Source: Fonsecaea monophora
Taxonomy: Eukaryota; Ascomycota; Eurotiomycetes; Chaetothyriales; Herpotrichiellaceae
NCBI RefSeq assembly: GCF_001642475.1
Contig: NW_019173979.1
Location: 180,177-244,176 of the forward strand
Direction of reading: 5' to 3'
DNA: 64,000 nt
Shown: positions 44,656-54,559 of the stretch, one piece after another
Numbering within the stretch: position 1 is the first letter of the stretch
Layout: each line of letters begins with the position of its first letter
The notes under the pieces: generated by a model
The model's database searches: none
Seen by the model: only the letters and a program-made list of their open reading frames with translations
What the model was told of the DNA's origin: nothing
Translations under genes and position numbers: made by a program

Positions 44656-46557
44656 TCATCCCTCACCCGAATTCTTAGCTTGATCCTCCAGAGCCTGCTT
44701 GTACATCTTCATCGCGACATCCAAACTTTTCGATATAGGTCCCATCAGTTGTCTGACAACATGTCGTCCGCCTTTGATGGCATTGTGATGGACTTTGTGT
44801 CTTTTGCCAGCTCTATCATTTCGTTCGTTTAGCTCTCTCTCCTTTGCTCGGATGATCTCTTGTCTCTCCTTATCCGCATCCTCTGCGATGGCGTTGATGC
44901 GCTCATGTGCGCGGTGGAGGCTTTCGACTAGACTGGCCACCTCGTGGGCGCGAGCGGGGTCTCCGGACAAAAAGGCGTTCCAGAACTGTCGTAGAAACTC
45001 AACTGTGGTGGCATGAGTGAGGCTGAGTCGGTCGTAGATTGCGGTACTGAGCCCCGAGGCTTCTGGTATCGGGGAAGTCTGGTCACGATGAGCTTGGATG
45101 AGAGAGAGCACATGTTTCATCGCAATCGAGGAACCACTTTCCACTCTTGGAGAAGACTCGTCATCCATTTCTTCGTCTTCGTCCTCCTCGAATTCACCGA
45201 TGGGGATGACACCAACGCCGGGTTGGGAGAAATGCGTGGTGAGGTCGGCGTGCACGTCTTTGATGGCTTTGTCAGGATCGAGATTTCGAAAAGGATCGCT
45301 ATCGACTACAGAATTTGCACCAGCCTGGGCGGCCTGGCTGTCGGAGAAGAAGCGACTTTGATCACGGATGTTGAGAACGATGCGTTGCTGTTCCGGAGTA
45401 CCCTCCAGATCGCGCAGCTTAAGCTGTTCGTACGTGGCCTCGGTCATCCCGATGGGGGCAGATGCATCAACATCGGAGGGCTTGACAGCCGCCATGAGCT
45501 TCTCGCTTATCGCGTTGAGTTTTCGGATTATGGGCGCCTTATCCAGCGTGGTCGGTCGCAGCTCACTGTCAGGTCGATTTCCGTAGCCGAAGTGATTCTC
45601 CTCGTTTCCTTCCAAGTCGATAAATTTGGGAATATGCATTTCAGTTGCAGTAGGTCGGAGACCAGTGACAAGAGGGTGATTCAAGTAATAGTCGACATCG
45701 ATGTATTGGTCGCGGGATTCCCTCGTTGGGTCAAATTTAAGTCCCCGGAGTTTCATGAGTAGCTGGCTCTGGAAAAACCTCGACCAGAAATCTTTGTCGT
45801 CAGGGATCTTGCGGGGTACAAGTTCATCGTAGACGATGCGCATAACAGGGTATTGTTCAAAGATAGCACGAATCTGATCTTGTCTGAGACTCATTCTGCC
45901 ACCATCATCCTTTTTGATTCCGGCCAGAACGTTGAAGCTGCCTTTTCCTTGACTCTTCGAGAGTGCATGTGCCCGAAGGAGATGCACACGGGAGGACCAA
46001 AATTGCGCTCTAAACTGTGCGTCGGATATTGACTCAGGCTTGAGACTGAGTGCTTCCTTGAATGTCTTCTGTAACACTGGGTCTTCTTGCATCAAGGATT
46101 GTTGAAGCTTGACATCAGACTTGAGCCGCTCATCGTCTTCCCAGAGATTGATCGCCCGACCGGAGCCGGAAATAGCATTGGCCATGGTCATGGCAGCCGA
46201 CTGGCCTCCTGAGGAGACAGCCGAGGCATTTTGAGCCGCCTTCTGCGCTTGAATAACATTTGCGAGAGCCTCTTTGATGCCGTTGGCCTCGCCCCGTGGA
46301 TCTTTGGAAGACGTGAATGTGAAGACATGAGCAACAGCTTCTGACTGTCCGGGATCCTGCGCAAATATCTTCAGCATCACCTTGGGGTTCGATTCAGGGG
46401 TCTGTTGCAGGTTGGTGATATTTGCAGCAGAGAGCACCAGAGTTGGAGCCGCATCTGGTGGCTGAGCTGGAGTCCATGACACGGATTTCCTGTCTTTGGA
46501 GATTGATAAGATCCCTGGCTGCTTCTTGTACGAGGCCTGCCCCTGCGGAGGAGCCAT
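44656..46557 (-). CDS. tfb1: TFIIH core subunit Tfb1 (p62 homologue)
   Basis: A single exon of 633 residues starts at the ATG at 46557 (MAPPQGQASYKKQPG); the frame is open for 86 more codons upstream but these are not conserved-looking. The N-terminal PH/PTB-like domain spans about residues 10-110 (ILSISKDRKSVSWTP, VMLKIFAQ, HVFTFTS). Two BSD domains follow, the second marked by DDKDFWSRFFQSQL. The C-terminal part is helical and ends with a basic segment. Tfb1 is part of the TFIIH core used in RNA polymerase II initiation and nucleotide-excision repair, where its PH domain contacts activators and Rad4/Rad2. An acidic DEDEEMDDE stretch lies near residue 460. Confidence 0.94.
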   Translation of the reverse strand: MAPPQGQASYKKQPGILSISKDRKSVSWTPAQPPDAAPTLVLSAANITNLQQTPESNPKVMLKIFAQDPGQSEAVAHVFTFTSSKDPRGEANGIKEALANVIQAQKAAQNASAVSSGGQSAAMTMANAISGSGRAINLWEDDERLKSDVKLQQSLMQEDPVLQKTFKEALSLKPESISDAQFRAQFWSSRVHLLRAHALSKSQGKGSFNVLAGIKKDDGGRMSLRQDQIRAIFEQYPVMRIVYDELVPRKIPDDKDFWSRFFQSQLLMKLRGLKFDPTRESRDQYIDVDYYLNHPLVTGLRPTATEMHIPKFIDLEGNEENHFGYGNRPDSELRPTTLDKAPIIRKLNAISEKLMAAVKPSDVDASAPIGMTEATYEQLKLRDLEGTPEQQRIVLNIRDQSRFFSDSQAAQAGANSVVDSDPFRNLDPDKAIKDVHADLTTHFSQPGVGVIPIGEFEEDEDEEMDDESSPRVESGSSIAMKHVLSLIQAHRDQTSPIPEASGLSTAIYDRLSLTHATTVEFLRQFWNAFLSGDPARAHEVASLVESLHRAHERINAIAEDADKERQEIIRAKERELNERNDRAGKRHKVHHNAIKGGRHVVRQLMGPISKSLDVAMKMYKQALEDQAKNSGEG

Positions 46558-48282
46558 TCTTCTAGGCTTATTACCTTCCTCCACACAGGCCAGCCAGAGG
46601 GACTTATCGATTCGTCGCGTAGACAGAATCGTTTGACAGTGATTTTGGGAAGATGAATGGCATTGCGTTTGTGATCGGGTGGCGTTGGACTGTTCCTGAC
46701 ACTCGGAGTTCAGAGGGCCAGGACTTAGAACTTTATCATCAATGCTCCGTGCGTTACAATACAGTCCTAGTCGGGTGGAGCGAAGGAGAGGATAAATTTG
46801 AAACAAAAGGGACACGTTGGGCTACACACAGGCACCAGCAGGCTGGGGACTTGAAGGATTGACAGAGGTTGACAAAGGTTGACATCATGACAAACATGCC
46901 AAGGCTGTCAGTAGCCTGTTCGCTTAGTACGTACTTGCATTGAGGGTCGAGTGCTTGGCTCAGGCTTGGCTCTATCTAGGTAACTTGTGAGTTTGTACTC
47001 GATTGGTGGTGGTCACATCAACATCGGTAGAGGTCGAGAGGACAATGAAGAAAGTCTCAAGGGCCCTCCGCACGGTGGAATGGTTCTCATCTCATGGCTG
47101 CACAAAACACGTTGCGCCCGGAACCCAAATCACGTCTAGAAGAAGTCCAAGGCCAATGTGGATGCAGTTGTCTTGCTCGACTTGCTCATGCTGGTGAATC
47201 CCTTGGTGAGTAACATAATCTCAATCTGATAAAACTGTTATTTCATCGACCCCACGAAGATATACGTCCTCATTCGGCCCAGTCTCAGACAGGGGGTACA
47301 GAGGTGCATCGGCTTATTCACCAACTACGTCGATGGCGGTCTTGTTTCATACCTGTTCCGCCCAGGAGATGCTGAAGTCTTTTAGATGACTGATATTCCG
47401 AGATTGCTGCCTGCTTACCCTAACTCCCGCGACCGGAGATATTGCTGTTACCGTCATTCTGACCGCGTTTGATATCCACATTCCTAGAGTCTCCGGATCG
47501 ACATTTGGATTCCCTCTTCGACATTTTGCAAATTACCGTGTATTCAGCCTGGTGAAAAGCGAAGGTTTTTATGTGCTGGGTGGTATGTGGCATGGCAGAT
47601 GCGGACCCGCGTGAAATTCCCGATCAAGCCCATCCAATGTCTATACCAAAGAAGACATTCACTTCCAATTCACAGAACCAGTTCCGTCTCCAGGAACATG
47701 GCCCGTGCCGATTGTCGAGTCTGACGGAACCAATGTATTGAATAAGTCTTCGAGGGTTCGGATTCATCGTCACAATCTCCAACGTTCATTCCACAAGCGA
47801 TATCTATCAGAATAAGGTTCTAGGAGAAATAGCGGGTATGGCCACTGATTGATTAGGAGGAAGACGAGCATGGTTTTATTTGGGCAGGCAGCCTCAAATT
47901 TTTCAAGTGTTATGCTGGCGCCTAGAGGTGAGTGATTGTGTATCCCCGAAAGGCCTTGACACAGAGTGACACGCGAAGCACATTCTTAGTAAATATGAGG
48001 CAAGCGCCATGATTTGAGGTTAGCAAGCCACAAGAGGCGTGAGAGGATATGAGAGAGTTGGGTGAGAGTTACTGGTAATGCTGGTGGTGCTAAGGGTTTG
48101 AGGCTGAATCAACTGGTCATTAACCGCTTTAGGCTTAGAGATTTATTGGCTTGGCAAGCCATCTGTGGAGTTCCTCCTTCCTCAACATGATCGCATGTGT
48201 TCCCTCATCCTGAGCTACCACAAGTGAACCATGGGAGCATATATTGGTTGCATTACAAAGCGCAAGCTGAATAGCTCAAGCA
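46558..48282. other. Intergenic with coding-like decayed segments
   Basis: No intact gene. Between about 47130 and 47820 several short plus-strand stretches look like coding remnants in different frames, for example a segment with GFPLRHFANYRVFSLV and another with DIHFQFTEPVPSPGTWPVP, each broken by stops. Product unknown. Confidence 0.4.
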
Positions 48283-49741
48283 ATGCTGAAAGCTATTCGG
48301 CGGGTGCACCAACTCGCTAAAATATCTGCGACTGGACAGAGACAATTTGCTAGCACCCATGCCACCAGAATGAACGTCACGCAACCTTTTGAGGAGGAAC
48401 GACTGCCATGGTACAACCAAGACCAGTTCTATCCGGTCCGTATCGGTGAAGTACTGGACTCCAGATATAAAGTGGTGGGAAAGCTTGGGTACGGGGCATA
48501 CTCTACGACCTGGCTTTGTCGAAATTTGGAGTATGCTCCTCCTGCCCTGCCGCACCCTTTTGCTAAGCTTTTGAACAGCGATCCTGGGTTTGCAGCGGTC
48601 AAGGTCTGCACTCGAGAGAGTGCCCAATCTACCCGTCTTTACCGAGAGCTCCAGTTCTATGAGCACGTCAGCGCCCTCAACTCGCAGCACGATGGTCAAG
48701 CTTATATCCGCGGATTACTCGAAACATTCGCCGTCAACGGTCCTGCTGGTCACCACCTGTGCCTGGTCCATCCTCCGATGCACATGACTGTTCAAGAACT
48801 TCAGCGTAAAAATCCATCACGTCGGCTCAATGAGCAGATTTTGAAGTGGACCCTAGTTAATTTGTTCCGTGCCCTGTCCTTCCTACATGACGAAGCCAAG
48901 GTGACACATACAGGTAAATTCATTGAGGGTTAAGAAGCTATTCGTCTTTGACTGATAATCTGAATTAGATATTAATCCGTCAAACATCATGCTGACAATT
49001 GGCGATAAGTCCTTGCTCTCGGACTTTGAAAACGAAGAAATCGAAGACCCATCTCCCACCAAAGTGATTGATGACGTCCGCACAATCTATGGCTCTCGCC
49101 AGTTGGGTCTTCCGAAGACTGACCTGTGGGGTCAGCCGGTCCTGTGCGACTTTGGAGAGTCTCGAATCGGGGAATTCCATAGAGGACTGATTCAGCCTGA
49201 GTTATATCGTGCTCCCGAAGTGTTATTCAATATGGCATGGAACTCGAACGTCGATATTTGGAATGTTGCTGTCTTGGTAATTGACATGTCGGCTCTAAAC
49301 TCTTTTGCCTACAATCCTGGCTAAGCCTTGTGTCATAGATATGGGATCTATTCGAAGACCGACACTTATTCCATGCTCTGGACGAAAATGGAGAATCTTC
49401 GGCAACTCACCATGTCGCGGAAATGGTCGGGTATCTGGGCTTCCCGCCTCTTGAGTACCTACAACGAAGCGAAGTCACACAGAAGGTCTTTGATGAGCAA
49501 GGTCGGTATATTCACATTATCGATCGTTTACAGATGAGCCTAACACATTCCAGGCCGCTGGAAGGGAGCCGGAGGGGTCGATATCCCATCACACTCGCTT
49601 GAAGAGTCAGAAAACGGCTTGAGCGGTGAAAACAAACAGAGGTTTCTCAAATTCGTGAGATCCATGCTTACCTGGGTGCCCGAGGAGAGAAAGGGAGCCA
49701 CCGAACTGCTCGAAGATCCGTGGTTGAGGGAAATTCCGTGA
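48283..49741 (+). CDS. SRPK-like serine/threonine protein kinase
   Basis: Four exons, 48283-48913, 48969-49276, 49339-49501 and 49554-49741, give 429 residues. Kinase motifs in order: the glycine loop KLGYGAYSTTW, the AAVKV lysine, a split N-lobe, then across intron 1 the catalytic loop THTDINPSNIM. This is followed by the family's spacer, the DFG motif LCDFGESR, then LYRAPEVLF, DIWNVAVLIWDLFED across intron 2, and KGAGGVDIPS with a final FVRSMLTWVPEERKGA. The interrupted catalytic domain and HTDI loop are typical of the SRPK-related kinases that have expanded in ascomycetes. The catalytic-loop lysine is replaced by asparagine (D-I-N-P). The N-terminal leader is basic and could be mitochondrial, but this is weak. 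Substrate unknown. Confidence 0.88.
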
Positions 49742-50634
49742 AAGTTCGTACGGCTAGGCAAGTATCACTTTGATCAAGGGCTCCAGCGTCTCTCAGTGTC
49801 GACTTCTCACTGCCTCACCAGCCAACAATGGAGAGGTGGCCGAACGTCAAACTAGCCACCCTGAAGCGCAATACTAATCCTTGGCTGCTCGTTGCTAAGC
49901 ACATCGTCGTGGTGAAGGCGAGATGGCATTCCGGAACAGCAAGTCCGCCGCGAGCTCTCATGAGTGAATCTCTCTGATTTATCTTTGTCATTGGTGATCA
50001 TTCATCTGTCATACCGTCCCAGGTGGACAGACTGCCGCAGCCAAAGCGGTGGTAAGAAGGTTCCAATATGCGGGAGAGGCATATGATGACTGCATTGTCG
50101 TCTCGACACCCTCTGGATAAGACAATGCCTTGACCGAGATAGTTGCGCCAATATATCTGGCAGCTGATCGAGTTCCTAATCAACAATGCTTTGCGTCTGC
50201 AATCGATGCACAAATCCTCAAACATTGCCAAGCACAGAAAATGTCCAGGACCTGGCGTATGCTTTCAATCCAATCTCATGACAAAACCGGGATTTCCGTC
50301 CTTATGCGCTCGAGATTATCATAGCTTCTCCGATGGCTCATCTACTCCTTGCAGTCCTATCGCAGAATTCCGCTCGCAATGAAGTCAGTCCTATCCATGG
50401 AATAGGTTACCTTCCTATGAATATCCGGGGTACGAGGGGTGGCCCCCGAAAGCTTCAGCTTCGGAACTATCCTACCAATAAGGGTTGAGGCGCACGATAC
50501 TCCGGATCGTGGTCCCAGTCAAAGACTAGCGACGACCAGACAGGTATATATCTATCTCCATGTCCTGTCTGAAGCACGACGGAAGACGTACAAGCATCAC
50601 TTTCAAGAAGATATTCGTCCACTCTATTTCCAGG
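49742..50634. other. Intergenic, 0.9 kb
   Basis: Spacer between the kinase and the MFS gene, AT-richer than its neighbours. No gene is visible. Confidence 0.5.
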
Positions 50635-52502
50635 ATGGAAGCAGCAACACCTCACGCAGATGAAAAGGCCGTCCCTAAGCCTGAACCACCGATTCACACC
50701 GAAGACTTCAAGGTAACAGCGCATGGCGATGTGCTAGCTGAGGAGGCCCTTGGGGCCAGTGTACAACCTGGATATTTCAGGTCCCCGACATTCTTGGGCA
50801 CTGTCCTGGTATGTGGTGTATGATATCTAGACTTTACATGCCTGACACTAAGACGCTGCCACAGGCCCAAGGATTGAGTGTACAAGCGGCGTATTTCGGC
50901 TGGGTCCTTGCTTCTAACAGCCTCGCTACCATGAATGAAGAGCTTGGACCAAGCGACAGCTATCTTTGGATTCCGCTGGCTTACACTCTGACTCTGGCGA
51001 CTGGTTATCTTCTCTTCGGACGACTCTCGGATATATTTGGACGCAGATGGTTTGTCATCTATTCAAACGCCCTTGTTCTCGTTGGTTCTATCGTCGCCTG
51101 TACAGCTCAATCGATTTCGGCCTTGATCGTCTCGAATGTCTTTATTGGTCTCGGCGGTGCAGCTCAGTTCTCTTACGGCTGTATCTTACCAGAGCTAGTC
51201 CCTTGCAAGGCACGAGGACTGGTCAACGGCTTTATCATGGTTTTTTCAATCCCTGGTGCAGCATTCGGTCCAGTCATCGCCAAAGCCCTGATTGTCAATA
51301 CCGCAGCAGGGTGGCGGTGGAATTACTACCTAACCATCATCATGCAGGGCATCGCCATATTACTCTTTTTCCTGTTCTACCGACCTCCAACATTTCAAAT
51401 GTTGCATATGAATAGGACACTGAAGGAGAAAGTCATGACACTCGACTTTGGTGGTATCACGCTCTTCCTCGCGGGTATGGTCCTTTTCCTCCTGGGTATC
51501 AACTGGGGCGGGAACATCTATCCCTGGAAGTCTGCTGCTGTTATTTCGACTATTATCATCGGATTTTTACTCTTGGTCGCCTTCGTGGTATACGAATCAT
51601 ACGTCCCATCCGACCCGTTTGTCCCTCTGTGGCTCCTCAAAAATACTCAGTTCATGCTGCTGACGGTGATTGCCTGTGTCGGAGGAATGCTATACTATCC
51701 CCTCAATATTGTTTGGCCTACAGCGACTGCGGCCCTGTGGACAGATGACCTTATCTACCAGGGATGGCTTACCATGGCATTCGTGGGTGGCAACACCCTG
51801 GGCGACATAGTCTGCTGTGCTATATTTGCACGCATTGGAAGAATCCGCTATCAACTCATGTTTTTCACGACTGTGGTGACCGCCTTGATCGGCTCGCTCG
51901 CTTCGACAACCCAACATTCCAAGGACCGGAGCACGGTGCTTGTCATCCTGGGAACAATCGCTTGCGGCTGTGTGGAAATGATTCCCATCACCTCCATCAC
52001 TTTCACCGTCCAACCCGAAGACATTGGAATGGCGATAGGAACTCAAGGTGCCATCAGGTCCGCCGTCGGCTCGATCGCCGTCGCCATGTATGGGTCTGTC
52101 CTCTCAAGCAGAAATACTGCACTCAGTACAAAACTTATCCCCAAGGCCGTTACGGCAGCCGGACTTCCAGATTCATCCTTGCCGGCACTGTTCACGGCCC
52201 TCACTCAGGGTGCAGATGCCCTACAGACAGTACCGGGATTCAACGCTCGAGTTGGTGCTGCGCTCTCCACTGCACAGAAAGACGCGTTCTCCGGGGCCCT
52301 GAAGATCGTTTTCTTGATGACCATCGCATTCGGTGTGTGTGGAATGGTTGCCTCTGTCTTCATCAAGAACATTGACCACCTCCTGACTGGGGAGGTCGTG
52401 CGACGGTTGCACGATCGTGGACAGACAGAACTTCACGAGGCAAAAGCAAGAGAGTACGACGCTCCGAGATTGGCGACAGATGTTGAAGAGAAAACAGGTT
52501 GA
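50635..52502 (+). CDS. MFS transporter, TRI12-like (14 TM)
   Basis: Exons 50635-50808 and 50865-52502 are joined at GTATGT and a CTGAC...CCACAG acceptor in phase 0, giving 603 residues. The hydrophilic N-terminus (about 50 residues) leads to a membrane region with some fourteen hydrophobic segments. The A-motif reads GRLSDIFGRRWFV, and FIGLGGAAQFSYGCILPELVP and NGFIMVFSIPGAAFGPVI follow. The set matches the fungal trichothecene-efflux/siderophore-like MFS family (TRI12 type), which exports toxic metabolites or transports siderophores with H+ exchange. The C-terminal tail is charged. It is followed closely by a dehydrogenase and a Zn2Cys6 factor, so it may serve a small metabolite module. Confidence 0.9.
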
Positions 52503-52934
52503 AGGTGGGATTGAATGACATGGTCCTCGTCAGCGTCTTTTTGTGAAACTATATGATATATATGTGTGCACACGAATTCACAGATCGGCGCAGAGAGGAG
52601 TCCACCCATGGACATGTATTTTATGTGCCCACGCCGCCGATGGTGTGAAGACGATGGTTAATAATCTCCGGAAGCTGAAGAAGGGCAGAACGTACAAAGG
52701 CCTCTCTCCTCTGAGCACCAGGATTTCGGAAATCCGGGTGTCGGAAAAGTACCAAATTCCTCGTTCCTCTGCAATCCTCCGATCTCCCAATCCACTTCCG
52801 TTCTCCTAGCCTCTATTGCCGCATCCTTTAAAAGTTCGTCAGAGAGCCAAGCGCCTTTGATCTATGCATTCGCGAGTGCTTATCTGACCTTGAGTGTACG
52901 AAAGGCAAGGGCTCCTCCCTCTCTACACTGTGCA
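52503..52934. other. Intergenic between MFS gene and dehydrogenase
   Basis: Tandem-orientation spacer. A frame open upstream of the dehydrogenase start (from 52857) carries no SDR-like sequence. Confidence 0.5.
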
Positions 52935-53765
52935 ATGGATAGCCGGAACAGGTTTCAAGATAAAGTCATTGCTATAACGGGAGCTGGTTCAGGAATCGGT
53001 CTGGCCACAGCGCACTATCTGGCCAAAGAAGGAGCCGCTCTCGCCCTCGCAGATATCCGTGATGAAGCCCTGCAACAAGCAAGAGACCTGATCACAGCAC
53101 AAACACCGGGAGTCAAGCTTCACACGTACGCACTCGACGTCTCTAAGAATCAGGACGTGGAAGACTGGGTCGGAGCGATCATCACAGCCTTTGGTCGACT
53201 GGACGGCGCGGCCAACCTCGCTGGCGTGTTCAGCCGGACCATGGACGGCATTTCGACGCTGTCTGATACAAACTGGCATTCCTTGCTCGACATCAACTTG
53301 TCCGGAGTGTTTTACTGTCTCCGTGCACAGCAGAAGGTCATCTCGAACGGAAGCAGCATTGTGAACGCGTCCAGTATTGCAGGTTTATATGGGCATCCCA
53401 ACTACCCGGCATACTGCGTGAGCAAAGCCGGCGTACTGGCGTTGACCAGGTGCGCAGCGCGCGAGATGGGTGAAAAGGAGGTCAGGGTGAACTGTATCTG
53501 CCCGTAAGGCTCTTGAATTCCTTTATGTTCGGTCTCCTCGACTTCTAACCGTTAGAATTCTGAATACAGAGGACGCGTCCGCACCCCCATGATGGATTCG
53601 GCGCAGCAGTCCTTGTCGGGAGTCACCTTCTCCGGGAACCCATCAGCACTGCAGCGAGAAGCAGAACCAGAGGAAATTGCCGCTCTCATAGGCTTCTTGC
53701 TCAGTGATGAGAGTCGGTTTATCACTGGAGCCGAATATAAGATCGACGGCGGTAGAATGGCATAG
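52935..53765 (+). CDS. Short-chain dehydrogenase/reductase (classical SDR)
   Basis: Exons 52935-53503 and 53570-53765 join across a 66-nt intron (GTAAGG donor, AATACAG acceptor), giving 254 residues, the classical SDR size. The cofactor-binding TGAGSGIG is at residues 15-22, Asp40 in LADIRD favours NAD(H), and the structural NNAG motif reads NLAG. The catalytic set is Ser146/147 (NASSIAG), Tyr160 and Lys164 (YCVSK). After the splice the chain continues CPGRVRTPMM and ends with FITGAEYKIDGG, the usual SDR C-terminal motif. The substrate is unknown. The position between a TRI12-like exporter and a Zn2Cys6 factor suggests a role in making or modifying the exported compound. Confidence 0.92.
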
Positions 53766-54559
53766 CTCCCTGGGACAGAACGCAGATACTCAAGTTCGCA
53801 GCGGTCGGGCTCTGAACAGTAGAGGAGTTGGACGGAAACGACATTCCTCTTCTGGGCCATCTAGTGTCAGTGAATGTCAAGTTCTATATGATATGTCTGC
53901 TTGACATCAGCGCAACAGGGGCGTTCGATTCACAATTCGAGCACTCGAAGGCGCCCTCGTCTGTATCATAGGATGTTCACTGCATCACAACCCTTGAACT
54001 GCGAGATTCCCTGCGTCATGTCGATGCCCAGGCTCAGAATGACCATTGCAACAGGTTCAGAGCCCAAACCAATCAGTATGAACAACTCTGGCAGGACCGC
54101 TACTCAGGTGATCAATATGAAAGCTTCAAGCGTACGGGCACCATGAAGCTGGAATGGAGCCAATCCAACGTCTAAACCTTCCTACCGACCGAGGACTGCG
54201 ACTCGCCCTTGGCTTTGTATGTTCCAGGAATTTCGGGACCAGCGAAATTCCGAAGGTGATCCCGAAGCACCAATAGAACATGCAGCTGTGGAGGCAAAGA
54301 GAACTATAACCCACCAAGGCTGAATGCTAAGAAAATCTTCTGGGGGACTAAGAACCTGGGGGCCCAGATCTCGGCTCCAAAGGACCATGTCGGAGCTTGC
54401 CAGGGTCCCCCAGGTGGCAGAGAGGGAAAGAGAGAAAGAAGCTCGACTCCCATTTCACAGATCAGACGCTTTTTCTCTCTCTTTCTCTCAGAGCACCGTG
54501 GCCGATTTACAAGGGTTGAATGTCAATATTTCATTATAGTTACTCGAGAGACAGAACAG
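53766..54559. other. Intergenic upstream of Zn2Cys6 factor
   Basis: No gene is supported. Contains a CT-rich tract near 54465-54490, a frequent feature of fungal promoters. Confidence 0.5.
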
